From NCBI RefSeq assembly GCF_001426745.1, contig NZ_LMFI01000010.1:1598652-1662651 (forward strand): DNA of 64,000 nucleotides, written 5' to 3'. Positions 1 to 7,959 of the stretch are shown here, one piece after another (positions within the stretch are counted from its first letter, which is position 1; every line of letters begins with the position of its first letter). The DNA is from Nocardioides sp. Root140. Lineage in GTDB: Bacteria > Actinomycetota > Actinomycetes > Propionibacteriales > Nocardioidaceae. Both the position numbers and the translations under genes were made by a program. The notes under the pieces were generated by a model. That model worked only from the letters and a program-made list of their open reading frames with translations. It was not told the origin of the DNA and ran no database searches.

Positions 1-115
1 GGGCGCCGTCGATGTGGCCGTGGTCCCACTCGACCTGCTCGCGCACGTCGAGGACGTGCAGCCCCTCGGGCAACGGATCGGGGACGCCGGTGATGCTGAC
101 GGTGGGAACGTGCAT
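1..115 (-). CDS. Rhodanese-like domain protein (5' fragment)
   Basis: Only the first 38 codons are in the window; the gene continues past the left edge. The peptide starts MHVPTVSITGVP and contains LDVREQVEWDHGHIDGA, the typical N-terminal strand and D-V-R-E-x-x-E-(Y/W)-x-x-G-H-I-x-G-A signature of single-domain rhodanese/sulfurtransferase-like proteins. The active-site cysteine loop is outside the window, so catalytic competence cannot be judged. It lies just downstream of the Fpg/Nei gene on the same strand, with 10 bases between them, so they are probably co-transcribed. Confidence 0.75.
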   Translation of the reverse strand, partial: MHVPTVSITGVPDPLPEGLHVLDVREQVEWDHGHIDGA

Positions 116-125
116 GCGCCCGAGG

Positions 126-992
126 CTACTTGAGGAACTTGCTGGTCCGGCGATCGGCCAGCGGCTTGCCGCCGGTCTGGCAGGTCGCGCAGTACTGCAG
201 GCTGGAGTCGGCGAACGACACCTCACGGACCACGTCACCGCAGACCGGGCACTTCGCGCCGGTCTTGCCGTGCACGGCGAGGTTCGACTTCTTCTCACCC
301 TTGAGCTCGCTCATCGCGACACCGTCGGCGCGGGCCACCGCCGCCCCGAGTACGTCGCGGATCGCGGCGTACAACACGTCGACCTCGGTGTCGTCGAGTG
401 AGGAGGCCGGCTTGAACGGCGACATCTTCGCGGCGTGAAGGAGCTCGTCGGAGTAGGCGTTGCCGATGCCGGCGATGGTGCCCTGGTGGCGCAGCACGCC
501 CTTGATCTGCGCGCGCCCGGCGTCGTGCAGGATCTCGCGGAGCACGTCGACCGTGAACTCCTCGGCCAGCGGGTCCGGGCCCAGCCGGGCGATGCCCTCG
601 ACGTCCTGCGGCGAGCGGGCGACGTACAGGGCGAGGCTCTTCTTGGTGCCGGCCTCGGTGATGTCGAGGCCACTGTCGTCGTCCAGCACGATGCGGGCGG
701 CCATCGGCGACTTGTTGCTCGGCTTCGGCGGCAGCTTGGGCACCTCGTCGCGCCAGCGCACCCAGCCGGCGCGGGCCAGGTGCAGGATCACGTGGAGGCC
801 GCCGGTGCTGATGTCGAGGAACTTGCCGTGCCGGGTGACGCCCTCGACGAAGGTGCCCTCGACCGCCGACAGTGGCGGGTCGAAGGTCTTCAGTGCACTG
901 AACGCGGCGATGTGGATCTTCGCGATGGCGCGCCCGTCCAGCCGGGACGCGAGGTCCCGGGTGAGCGCTTCGACCTCCGGCAGCTCGGGCAC
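126..992 (-). CDS. Fpg/Nei family DNA glycosylase/AP lyase
   Basis: A 288-residue base-excision-repair glycosylase. The mature N-terminus P-E-L-P-E-V supplies the catalytic Pro and Glu after Met removal. The helix-two-turn-helix region (residues about 150-200) has the GIGNAYSDE motif, and the C-terminus has a zinc finger with Cys pairs CPVC and CATC followed by TGGKPLADRR. Length is normal for the family. The GTG start at 992 is fixed by the N-terminal proline requirement and by a TANNNT box 6 bases upstream. The finger reads CATCQTGGK, close to the Fpg/Nei-2 group; whether it prefers 8-oxoG or oxidised pyrimidines cannot be told from the sequence. Confidence 0.93.
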   Translation of the reverse strand: MPELPEVEALTRDLASRLDGRAIAKIHIAAFSALKTFDPPLSAVEGTFVEGVTRHGKFLDISTGGLHVILHLARAGWVRWRDEVPKLPPKPSNKSPMAARIVLDDDSGLDITEAGTKKSLALYVARSPQDVEGIARLGPDPLAEEFTVDVLREILHDAGRAQIKGVLRHQGTIAGIGNAYSDELLHAAKMSPFKPASSLDDTEVDVLYAAIRDVLGAAVARADGVAMSELKGEKKSNLAVHGKTGAKCPVCGDVVREVSFADSSLQYCATCQTGGKPLADRRTSKFLK

Positions 993-998
993 GCGCCC

Positions 999-1004
999 AG
1001 CCTA
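999..1004 (-). promoter_or_regulatory. -10 box, leaderless promoter of Fpg/Nei gene
   Basis: TAGGCT on the minus strand with 6 bases (GGGCGC) before the GTG start at 992. No Shine-Dalgarno fits between, so the transcript probably begins at or near the start codon. Confidence 0.6.
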
Positions 1005-1028
1005 GTGGCCTTCCAGGTCGCGGGTGTG

Positions 1029-1111
1029 CCGTTGGACATGCAGTTCGGCCGTACGCCGCCCGTGGCCCCGCTCAGCCGGCCGGTCCGGCGCGCGAACTGC
1101 ATGTTGAACGG
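1029..1111. repeat. Inverted repeat, 19-bp arms, 45-bp spacer
   Basis: Left arm 1029-1047 (CCGTTGGACATGCAGTTCG) and right arm 1093-1111 are reverse complements with two mismatches; the inner ACATGCAGTTCG is perfect. It fills much of the gap between the divergent glycosylase and the gene at 1201. It could be an operator pair or a cruciform; no regulator is identified. Confidence 0.7.
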
Positions 1112-1200
1112 TCCGCGCACGGGTGCTGCTCGGTGGAGCCGGCGGCGGCCGGACGGGTCAAGCCGGTGACAGATGCCCGGGGCAGGGGCATCATTGGTCC

Positions 1201-1485
1201 ATGGCACGCTCGCCGTTCTCCCGGGCGGGGTCGATCCACCTCGACGCCCGCGGTGGCGACCGTGCGCTCAAGGTGACCTGGCACCACGAGGCCGGCGTGG
1301 TGGTGCTGTCGCTGTGGCGCGACAACGTGTGCGCCGCGTCGTTCCGGCTCGCCGTCGACGAGGTGCCCGACCTGATCGACGCGTTGCGCGCCGGCCTTGC
1401 CTCGGCGTACGACGAAGCCCGCCCCGCTCACGACGTCCTGCGGCCCGGTTCTCCGGGCGACCGCCACGCAGGACGTCCGGCGTAA
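1201..1485 (+). CDS. Small hypothetical protein (94 aa)
   Basis: The ATG at 1201 begins MARSPFSRAGS. The core (residues about 20-65) looks like an antiparallel strand-rich domain followed by a helix (LAVDEVPDLIDALRAGL), a layout common in small actinobacterial proteins of unknown role. I do not recognise the family. The last 17 residues are encoded by the first copy of a 45-bp nested hairpin repeat (1433-1477), so the C-terminus may have been extended by repeat insertion. No clear ribosome site was found, and the start is moderately certain. Confidence 0.6.
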   Translation: MARSPFSRAGSIHLDARGGDRALKVTWHHEAGVVVLSLWRDNVCAASFRLAVDEVPDLIDALRAGLASAYDEARPAHDVLRPGSPGDRHAGRPA

Positions 1486-1529
1486 CGTCCTGCGGCCCGG
1501 TTCTCCGGGCGACCGCCACGCAGGACGTC
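1433..1529. repeat. Two tandem 45-bp nested hairpin repeats
   Basis: Copies at 1433-1477 and 1485-1529 are identical and 52 bp apart. Each begins ACGTCCTGCG and ends with its complement CGCAGGACGT, and inside is a second perfect hairpin GCCCGG-TTCT-CCGGGC. The first copy lies inside the end of the 94-aa gene, the second just after its stop. Possible roles are transcription termination or a small REP-like element. Confidence 0.85.
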
Positions 1530-1577
1530 TTGATCGGACTCGCTAAGAATGTCTACGGAGATTCCTAGACTCCTCGA

Positions 1578-1583
1578 TAGTGT
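1578..1583 (+). promoter_or_regulatory. -10 box, leaderless promoter of ATPase gene
   Basis: TAGTGT, 6 bases (TCGATC) before the GTG at 1590. This supports the GTG as the start. Confidence 0.55.
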
Positions 1584-1589
1584 TCGATC

Positions 1590-2804
1590 GTGGACCCGAT
1601 CCGTAACCCCTATGCTCCCGGCGCCGGCCAGCGCCCTCCCGAGCTCGCCGGACGCGATGAACAGCTCGGCGCCTTCGACGTCGTCCTCGAACGGATCGCA
1701 CGGGGGAGGCCCGAGCGGTCACTGGTGCTGACCGGGCTGCGCGGTGTCGGCAAGACCGTGCTGCTCAACGCGCTGCGCTCGGCCGCCGTACGCCGCCACT
1801 GGGGCACCGGCAAGCTGGAGGCGCGACCCGACCAGGGGCTGCGCCGTCCGCTGTCGTCGGCGTTGCACCAGGCGGTGCGCGAGCTCGGGCACCCGCAGTC
1901 CGACGACGTCGACCACGTGCTCGGCGTGATCCGGGCGTTCGCGCAGCGCGACGCCGGACCCAATGCGAAGCTGCGCGAGCAGTGGAACCCCGGCATCGAC
2001 GCCCCTGTGGTCAAGGGCCGCGCCGACTCCGGTGACATCGAGATCGACCTGGTCGAGCTGTTCACCGACCTCGGTGGCCTGGCCGCAGACGTCGGCAAGG
2101 GTGTCGCGGTGTTCATCGACGAGATGCAGGACCTCGGCCCCGACGACGTGTCCGCGTTGTGCGCGGCGTGCCACGAGATCAGCCAGTCCGGGCTGCCGGT
2201 GATCGTCGTCGGTGCCGGACTGCCGCACCTGCCCGCCGTGCTCTCGGCCAGCAAGTCCTACTCCGAGCGGCTCTTCCGTTACCAGCGCATCGACCGGCTG
2301 GCCCGCGAGGCCGCGGACCGCGCGCTCTCCGCGCCGGCGGAGGACGAGGACGCCTGCTACACCAAGGAGGCGCTGGCCGCGATGTACGCCGCGACGGGTG
2401 GCTATCCCTACTTCATCCAGGCCTACGGCAAGGCGGTCTGGGACCTCGCGCCGCGTTCACCGATCACCGGGGAGGACGTCGCCGTCGCCGCGCCCGAGGC
2501 CGAGACCGAGCTCGCCGTCGGCTTCTTCGGGAGTCGCTACGAGCGCGCGACACCCGGGGAGCGCGAGTACCTCCGCGCCATGGCCGACGCCGCGGTCGCG
2601 ATCGCCGAGAAGGGCGAGGACGAACTCGACGACATCGGCTCGGTGCCGACCGCTGACGTGGCGACCGAGCTGGGCAAGAAGCCCCAATCCCTTTCCCCAG
2701 CACGCGATTCGCTGCTGAAGAAGGGCCTGATCTACTCAGGCGAACGCGGCCGGATCGCGTTCACCGTGCCCCACTTCGGCCGCTACCTGCGCGACCACGC
2801 CTGA
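1590..2804 (+). CDS. AAA-type ATP-binding protein (Orc/Cdc6-like)
   Basis: A 404-residue P-loop ATPase. The Walker A motif GLRGVGKT is near residue 52 and the Walker B VAVFIDEMQDL near residue 175. A sensor-like VIVVGAGLP segment follows, then a helical lid (YPYFIQAYGKAVWD). The last 100 residues form a winged-helix-like region (TADVATELGKKPQSLSPARDSLLKKGLI). This order matches the AAA_16/Orc1-like ATPases found singly in actinobacterial genomes; their cellular role is mostly undefined. The gene stands alone with its own promoter. Confidence 0.85.
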   Translation: MDPIRNPYAPGAGQRPPELAGRDEQLGAFDVVLERIARGRPERSLVLTGLRGVGKTVLLNALRSAAVRRHWGTGKLEARPDQGLRRPLSSALHQAVRELGHPQSDDVDHVLGVIRAFAQRDAGPNAKLREQWNPGIDAPVVKGRADSGDIEIDLVELFTDLGGLAADVGKGVAVFIDEMQDLGPDDVSALCAACHEISQSGLPVIVVGAGLPHLPAVLSASKSYSERLFRYQRIDRLAREAADRALSAPAEDEDACYTKEALAAMYAATGGYPYFIQAYGKAVWDLAPRSPITGEDVAVAAPEAETELAVGFFGSRYERATPGEREYLRAMADAAVAIAEKGEDELDDIGSVPTADVATELGKKPQSLSPARDSLLKKGLIYSGERGRIAFTVPHFGRYLRDHA

Positions 2805-2863
2805 CCTGAACCACCCGTGCAGGTGAGTCGGCAGGGGCACTTCGCCCCGGCGTGCTTCAGGCA

Positions 2864-2901
2864 CTAGAGAGGCGCTTCTAGATCCGCACTACTATGTGCG
2901 G
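2864..2901. promoter_or_regulatory. Two palindromes at the TetR gene start (candidate operator)
   Basis: CTAGA (2864-2868) faces TCTAG (2877-2881), and CCGCAC (2884-2889) faces GTGCGG (2896-2901) around TACTAT. The second palindrome encloses the proposed -10 box and abuts the ATG at 2902, an ideal place for autorepression by the TetR protein. Confidence 0.55.
2890..2895 (+). promoter_or_regulatory. -10 box, leaderless promoter of TetR gene
   Basis: TACTAT, 6 bases before ATG 2902. This makes the ATG, rather than the GTG at 2896 in the same frame, the likelier start. Confidence 0.55.
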
Positions 2902-3492
2902 ATGGCCAGGAGCGCGCTCTACTCGCGGGAGGAGATCCTGGATGCGGCGATAGGAGTCGTGCATCAGAGGGGTCACGCGGCCACGATCGCCGATGTGACG
3001 TCAGTCCTGAGGGCACCCTCGGGATCCATCTATCACCGCTTTCCCTCCCGCCGTTCGCTGTTCGTGTCGGCATGGGTGCGATGCGTGAAACGCTTCCACG
3101 GCACCTTCGCCACCCTGCCTGTGACTGATGACCCGGTCGACGCCATCGTGGCTACCGGCCTCCTGATCCCCACGTTCTGTCGCGAGCACCCCGCCGAAGC
3201 TCGAACGCTGACCCTCTACCGCTACGCGACCTTGATGGCCGACCCGCCCGCCGACCTGGTGACGGAACTCGAGGGGCTCAACGACCCAGTCGCCGCGCAC
3301 CTTGCGAGCCTCACGCAACGCCGTTTCGGCCGTACCGTGCCGAGAGGTCTCGAGTTGGTGGCGCTGGCCTGCCGGGACACGCCGTACGGAATGGTGCGGA
3401 GTCTGGTCGGCGGTCAGATCCCGGTGTGGATGGACGTGCCGATCGCGAGCGCCAGTCGCGCGATCGCGCTCTTGGACGATGGCCTGACCTGA
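2902..3492 (+). CDS. TetR/AcrR family transcriptional regulator
   Basis: A 196-residue repressor-type protein. The N-terminal helix-turn-helix covers residues about 5-50 (SREEILDAAIGVVHQRGHAA, then GSIYHRFPSRRSLF, the recognition helix and YHRF signature). The rest is a helical ligand-binding domain with no recognisable ligand. GTG 2896 would add two residues, but the -10 box position favours ATG 2902. The following gene is convergent, so the targets may be itself and the membrane protein at 3539-4498, whose promoter also carries a palindrome. Confidence 0.88.
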   Translation: MARSALYSREEILDAAIGVVHQRGHAATIADVTSVLRAPSGSIYHRFPSRRSLFVSAWVRCVKRFHGTFATLPVTDDPVDAIVATGLLIPTFCREHPAEARTLTLYRYATLMADPPADLVTELEGLNDPVAAHLASLTQRRFGRTVPRGLELVALACRDTPYGMVRSLVGGQIPVWMDVPIASASRAIALLDDGLT

Positions 3493-3538
3493 ACGCTGGA
3501 GGTCGTGTCGGCTGGGGCACGCGACTGCGTTCTCGCCC

Positions 3539-4498
3539 TCAGCCCGGATCCGGGATCGGAGACTGGAGATCAGCTTCCCGGTCGACCCGAGGATCCTCCA
3601 CGGCCGCGGATGGCGCGGACGTGTGCGCGCGGAGCAGGGCGAGGCCGTAGATGGCGCTGCCCGGGACCGCCATCAGCGCGATGAGAGCAATCGCCGGTCG
3701 GATGTCGCCATCCTGTGCGAGCAGGATCAGGGTCGGCCCCTGCAGTGCGCTGACGCAGCAGCCGGTCCAGGTGATCAACCAGGCGATTCGCGGCCACCGA
3801 CGGGCGGGCTGCGACAGGAACGGAACGACGAACGCCGCGACGGCCAAGACTCCCGTGACAACCAGGACGGTTCGCTGGGCCGGCAGGTCCATGCCTTGCG
3901 GTCCGCTCGTCCCCGGCCCGAACGTGCCCCAGTAGCCCATGGCGCCGGCGAAGGGCAGCAATCCGAAGGCACCACCGAGAGTGGCCGCCGACGATGGCCG
4001 GCGCGGCGGCCGCGCGATGAGACGACCCCACCGGTCCACGACGTATGCCGCCACCAGAACGGCCATTGCGACCGCGAGAAGCCCGAACCCGCTGTAGACG
4101 AGCCCGAACACCCACGGCGCCATGCCGGTGTCCTCGGCCGGTTTCACCTCGCCGAGCACTGTCAGCTGGATCGCCATCCCGAGCGGCAGACCCAGCAGGA
4201 TCGGAGCCAGCAGTCCCGTGGCGCCAGCACCCAGCACGAACACGATCCCGGTCGGCACCCTCTGGGCCCATGGTCTGGTCAGGGCAATCAGGAAGAGCAG
4301 GGCCACCAGGATCAGCAGGACGGTGACGACGTTGCCCACCACGAACCGGGTGCCCTCCATCTCGGCGTCCGCCGCTGCGTCGGTGATTCCGATCGTGGAG
4401 CCGCTCAACCACATCAGCTTCAGGACCACGTACGGCACGGTTGCCACTGCAGCGGCTGCCAGCGCCACGTGTGGCGCGGACCTGCGCAGACGGAACAT
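3539..4498 (-). CDS. Multi-pass integral membrane protein, unknown function
   Basis: About 319 residues with roughly eight hydrophobic segments, including VALAAAAVATVPYVVLKLMW near the N-terminus, VVTVLLILVALLFLIAL, a conserved-looking FGPGTSGPQG loop, and a final ALIALMAVPGSAIYGLALL helix before a charged, Pro-rich cytoplasmic tail. I do not recognise a family or transport motif. ATG 4498 was chosen because GGGGAG precedes it by five bases; an in-frame ATG at 4540 would add 14 residues but lies inside a palindrome. Transcribed toward the TetR gene. Confidence 0.7.
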   Translation of the reverse strand: MFRLRRSAPHVALAAAAVATVPYVVLKLMWLSGSTIGITDAAADAEMEGTRFVVGNVVTVLLILVALLFLIALTRPWAQRVPTGIVFVLGAGATGLLAPILLGLPLGMAIQLTVLGEVKPAEDTGMAPWVFGLVYSGFGLLAVAMAVLVAAYVVDRWGRLIARPPRRPSSAATLGGAFGLLPFAGAMGYWGTFGPGTSGPQGMDLPAQRTVLVVTGVLAVAAFVVPFLSQPARRWPRIAWLITWTGCCVSALQGPTLILLAQDGDIRPAIALIALMAVPGSAIYGLALLRAHTSAPSAAVEDPRVDREADLQSPIPDPG

Positions 4499-4527
4499 GG
4501 GGGCTCCCCGAGATAGAGACAGCAATC

Positions 4528-4543
4528 TAGATGACGCCATCTA
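4528..4543. promoter_or_regulatory. Palindrome upstream of membrane protein gene (candidate operator)
   Basis: TAGATG-ACGC-CATCTA, a perfect 6-bp inverted repeat 30 bp ahead of the 4498 start. TetR-family binding sites have this form; the nearest candidate regulator is the protein at 2902-3492. Confidence 0.45.
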
Positions 4544-4660
4544 ATATGAGGGCCGGCTGTGGCGGAGTCAACCGGTTTCTGCCGCGTCGGCCCAAGGAGA
4601 CATTCGACCCATCCTGTCCTGCACGGCGGGTTTCACGACCACTGAATCGGGGCGGTGGCC

Positions 4661-5998
4661 TCAGCGGCGTTCACAGTGCTGAGCGAACTCGACCCGACAC
4701 AGATCGCGGCCGGCGCGTCCGTCAGCGGTGTCACGGCCGCTCCCTCCAAGGAGTACGTCGGGCATGAAGCCGCCTCGGAGCTGGTCGTTGCCGCGGCCGC
4801 CGTAGATGCGGATCGTCGCCGCGTCGCCCATGTAGCCGCAGGAATCCTCCTGGATCGGGAGGTAGATCAGTGCATCGTCACCGGCGCGGCCCGACACGGA
4901 ACCGTGGCACGCATCCCAGCCGATGCGGTCGGCACCGGTGGTGCCGAGGACACGGGCCCACATGGCGTACACGTGGGTGCGCTCGAACCCAGTGACCCGC
5001 GACGTGCGGCCGGCCTGAGTCGGACGTACGAATCGGACCGTGCCCGCGGCGAGGTCGAGGTCGACGTTGCCGTCGTTGTCACCGCGCCCCAGGCGCAGGA
5101 GGTCGTTGCCGCCCGCGCCCGCGATCCTCATGGCCGGAGAATCGGCCAGTCTCTCGGGCCAGACCTCGAGGGTGTCGTTGCCCTCACCGAGCGACGCCCG
5201 ATCCAGGGCCACGAGCGAGCGAACGTGCTCGGCACGAGGGCCTCCGGTGAACGACACCGTGCTGTTGCGACTGTGGTTGAGCTCGAATCGCTCGAAGGAT
5301 GTCCATGACAGGACGGTCGACCCGTTGCGCGACGCACGGCCGGCCGCATTGTCGAAGACCCACGTGCCTCGCGGTGTCAGTCGTGCGACGGTCAACAGGT
5401 CTGAGCCGGTTCCCGCCGCCCAGGACGTGGGTGCGAGGGCGCCGATGACCTCGATCTGGTCGGCGCCTGGACCCAGGTCGATGCTGTCGCCGTCGGGGAC
5501 CGCCGGGGTGCCGCCGGTGAGGACGTAGTCGGGCCCGCCGCCCGTGTCGATCGAGTCAGTGCCTTCGGCGGGACTCGTCTCGCTCCAGGGATCGGCAGCT
5601 TCCACCCAGTCTCGGTCGGAGCCGCCGATGTAGGTGTCGTCACCCGCGCCGAGATAGGCACTGCTGCCGACCCCGTGAGTCGCTGTCGTGTCGATGGTGT
5701 CGCGACCGTCACCGGCGGAGATCGTGACCCTGTCCTCGACACCGGGGCCGGCGATGTTGGTGACGCAGATCAGGTCGTCACCGCCACGGGCGTAGACGTC
5801 GCTGGCGCCATTGGTGACGATCACGTCTCGGGTGTTGGTGCCGCCGATCGGTCTGCCGGGCTTGCCGACAATGGTGGCCGCGACGCCCCGGCACGACTCG
5901 GACTCACCGACAGCCGGGCTGCCCACAGGCATCCCGGCCAGCACGACGCCCACGGCCAGGGCACCTGCGGCCAGGAGTCGACTGCGCGACCTGCTCAT
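4661..5998 (-). CDS. Secreted calcium-binding repeat (RTX-like) protein
   Basis: A 445-residue exported protein. A Sec-type signal peptide (MSRSRSRLLAAGALAVGVVLAG) is followed by repeated acidic glycine-rich turns such as YARGGDDLICV, ISAGDGRDTID, LGAGDDTYIGG, DTGGGPDYVLTGG, GAGGNDLLRLG and, at the C-terminus, YGGRGNDQLRGG and LGGSGRDTADGRAGRD. These resemble the GGxGxDxL nonapeptides that form calcium-stabilised beta rolls. A Cys pair near the C-terminus (CRVEFAQHC) may form a disulfide. Use of a Sec signal rather than type I secretion fits Gram-positive members. No catalytic domain is visible, so a structural or cell-surface role is likely. Confidence 0.8.
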   Translation of the reverse strand: MSRSRSRLLAAGALAVGVVLAGMPVGSPAVGESESCRGVAATIVGKPGRPIGGTNTRDVIVTNGASDVYARGGDDLICVTNIAGPGVEDRVTISAGDGRDTIDTTATHGVGSSAYLGAGDDTYIGGSDRDWVEAADPWSETSPAEGTDSIDTGGGPDYVLTGGTPAVPDGDSIDLGPGADQIEVIGALAPTSWAAGTGSDLLTVARLTPRGTWVFDNAAGRASRNGSTVLSWTSFERFELNHSRNSTVSFTGGPRAEHVRSLVALDRASLGEGNDTLEVWPERLADSPAMRIAGAGGNDLLRLGRGDNDGNVDLDLAAGTVRFVRPTQAGRTSRVTGFERTHVYAMWARVLGTTGADRIGWDACHGSVSGRAGDDALIYLPIQEDSCGYMGDAATIRIYGGRGNDQLRGGFMPDVLLGGSGRDTADGRAGRDLCRVEFAQHCERR

Positions 5999-6142
5999 TC
6001 CGAACCCGCTCTCTGTAGTCGGCTCAGGCTAGGAGCGCGCGGTCTGCGGCGTCGTGGAACCGGCAGAAGTGGCCCAAAGTGTCTACCGGTGCACAGATGC
6101 ACAGCGGCCGTGGCCTCGGTCACTCCGGCATACTCGAGCGTG

Positions 6143-6943
6143 ATGACTGACGACGAGAAGCCACGACTTGAGATCGACTGGATCAAGGCCTTCGGTGGTG
6201 CCTTGGCCGCGGTCTCGACCGCCGTGATGCTCTCGACCCTGGGCGCCGCCGGCACGCTGATCGGCGCGGCACTGGGCAGTCTCGCTTTGACCATCTCCAG
6301 CGCCTTCTACTCCCAGGGGCTGGCGCGCAGCAGGCACCGCATCGCGGTCGCGCAGAAGGCGGCCCAGTCTGCCGTCGAGTCCGCGCAGTCCCAGGTGCGC
6401 CGGGCCGGCCGTACGTCGGACGAGCGCGAGGTCGAGGGCCGACTGGGGCGGGCCGAGGAAGACCTTGACGAGGCGCGGGCCGAGCTGGCGCACGCCACCG
6501 ACGAACCTGACGCCCCGACGGTGGGCCATCGGCTCGCGCTGTTGCCGTGGAAGAAGATCGCCCTCGTCGCGGCCGGGTTCTTCCTCGCCGCCATGCTCGT
6601 GATCACCGCCTTCGAGCTGATCGCCGGGCGCACGGTCTCGTCGATCACCGGCGGCACCGACTCCAAGGACGGCACCACGATCTCGCGGGTGACCGGCAGC
6701 GACTCGTCGAACGACTCGCCCAAGGACCAGCAGCACGACGACGAGACCACGCCGAGCAGCGACCCCACGACGAGTGAGTCGCCCTCGGCGGACCCGAGCA
6801 CCGACCCCTCTGCGACGGCGTCGACCACGCCGACCGAGTCATCGTCGAGCGAGCCCAGCACCGACCCGTCGCCGACGACGAGCGCCGAACCGACCGAGGA
6901 GCCGACCAGCTCGCCGACCGCCGAGGCCGCTCCCGCCGAATGA
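6143..6943 (+). CDS. Membrane protein with coiled-coil segment and Ser/Thr/Asp-rich tail
   Basis: A 266-residue protein starting MTDDEKPRLEIDW. A Gly/Ala-rich hydrophobic segment (residues about 15-55) precedes a charged coiled coil (residues about 60-120, AQSAVESAQSQVRRAG to LDEARAELAHATDEP). A clear transmembrane helix follows at about 135-160 (KKIALVAAGFFLAAMLVITAF), then a long extracellular disordered tail rich in S, T, D, E and P. It resembles cell-wall-spanning anchors of actinobacteria; no enzymatic domain is seen. A weak TACTCG box sits 6 bases before the ATG. Confidence 0.7.
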   Translation: MTDDEKPRLEIDWIKAFGGALAAVSTAVMLSTLGAAGTLIGAALGSLALTISSAFYSQGLARSRHRIAVAQKAAQSAVESAQSQVRRAGRTSDEREVEGRLGRAEEDLDEARAELAHATDEPDAPTVGHRLALLPWKKIALVAAGFFLAAMLVITAFELIAGRTVSSITGGTDSKDGTTISRVTGSDSSNDSPKDQQHDDETTPSSDPTTSESPSADPSTDPSATASTTPTESSSSEPSTDPSPTTSAEPTEEPTSSPTAEAAPAE

Positions 6944-7013
6944 TTGACGGCCCGCCATCCCTGGCAGATGAGACCTGAAGGCTGAGACCTGACGGATGAG
7001 GCCTCACAAATGA

Positions 7014-7050
7014 GAGATCGGGCGACAATGTGGGGTTGTCGCCCGATCTC
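7014..7050. terminator. Bidirectional hairpin terminator
   Basis: A perfect 15-bp stem (GAGATCGGGCGACAA) with a 7-base loop, between the convergent genes ending at 6943 and 7099. No long U-tract, as is usual in high-GC actinobacteria. Confidence 0.75.
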
Positions 7051-7098
7051 AGGGGCTCGGACCAGCCGCAGCAGGGTGGGGAGGCCGGTCCGAAGTCT

Positions 7099-7340
7099 TC
7101 AGTCGGCCGGAGTGGCCGGCCGCTCCGGGTTCGTCGGGACCTCGGGGGTGGCCGGCGTCTCGGGGTGGGTCGGCGCCGGGGGCGTGACGGGACGCTTCGG
7201 CGTGGCCGGGACCTCCGGCGTGGCGGGGGTGTCCGGCTTCTCGGGGTGAGTCGGCGTGACCGGGTGCTCGGGCTTCGCGGGATGGGTCGGCGTGGCCGGG
7301 TGTTCCGGCTTCGCCGGGTGCTCAGGCCTCGCCGTGGGCT
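7099..7340 (-). repeat. In-gene repeats encoding HPxKPEHPxTP units
   Basis: The 3' part of the coupled membrane protein gene repeats 6-15 bp blocks encoding Pro-Thr-His-Pro and Pro-Glu-Val-Pro motifs. Such tracts readily change length by slippage, and their stretch outside the membrane suggests wall spanning. Confidence 0.7.
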
Positions 7341-7959
7341 CACCCAACAGGCCGACGCAGTACGTCGACACCGAGGCCTCGTCGCCGGCGGCGGTCACCA
7401 GCGCGGTGAACGCGGGGTTGGTCAGGTTCTTAGCGTGGCCACTGGACTCACCCGCCTGGAAGGCCTTGCACAGGCCCGCGAGCGAGGGACCCGTGGTGGG
7501 TTCGGCACTGGGCGCGTCGCTCGGGTCGGCGGGACCCGTGGTCGGGTCGGCGGCCGGGTCGTCACCGTTGGCGTTGAGGCCCGGCGCGTCCTGCGAACTG
7601 CCCAGGTTGGGGTGATCGCCGGCGGCCGGGTTGGGCAGGTGACCGGTGGTGGCAGCGAGGGCCACACCACCGACCCCGGAGACGGCGATGACGCCGACGG
7701 CGAGCGCCTTGGCGGTCAGCAGGCGTGAGGTGGCGCGCTTCATGGACGTGGCCCTTCCGGTCGAAGATGCGGACACGAGACCGGCAACGCGGAACTCGGC
7801 CAGGGCTCCGGCTTCACCGGGCACCTCGCCAGAAGTCGGGCCGGGAGCGGCGGCTGCCTCCAGCAGCGCATCCAGCTCGGGCGAGCCGGAGCCGCCGCGG
7901 AGGTCGAGTGCCTTGTCGGCAGACCTGCGGCTGAGGCGGAACCCGTGTCGCGTGTTCAT
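7099..7959 (-). CDS. Sigma-factor-linked membrane protein with Pro-rich repeat tail (possible anti-sigma)
   Basis: A 286-residue protein. The N-terminal 75 residues are cytoplasmic in style (SPELDALLEAAAAPGP, EVPGEAGALAEFR), a pattern seen in regulators that bind ECF sigma factors. One transmembrane helix is at about 82-104. Outside are a Cys-containing domain (GLCKAFQAGESSGHAKNLTNPAFTALV...YCVGLLG) and about 75 residues of HPAKPEHPATPTHP-type repeats, suited to wall spanning. Its ATG overlaps the sigma-factor stop (ATGA), so the two are translationally coupled. The anti-sigma role is inferred from context; no zinc anti-sigma motif is present. Confidence 0.72.
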   Translation of the reverse strand: MNTRHGFRLSRRSADKALDLRGGSGSPELDALLEAAAAPGPTSGEVPGEAGALAEFRVAGLVSASSTGRATSMKRATSRLLTAKALAVGVIAVSGVGGVALAATTGHLPNPAAGDHPNLGSSQDAPGLNANGDDPAADPTTGPADPSDAPSAEPTTGPSLAGLCKAFQAGESSGHAKNLTNPAFTALVTAAGDEASVSTYCVGLLGEPTARPEHPAKPEHPATPTHPAKPEHPVTPTHPEKPDTPATPEVPATPKRPVTPPAPTHPETPATPEVPTNPERPATPAD

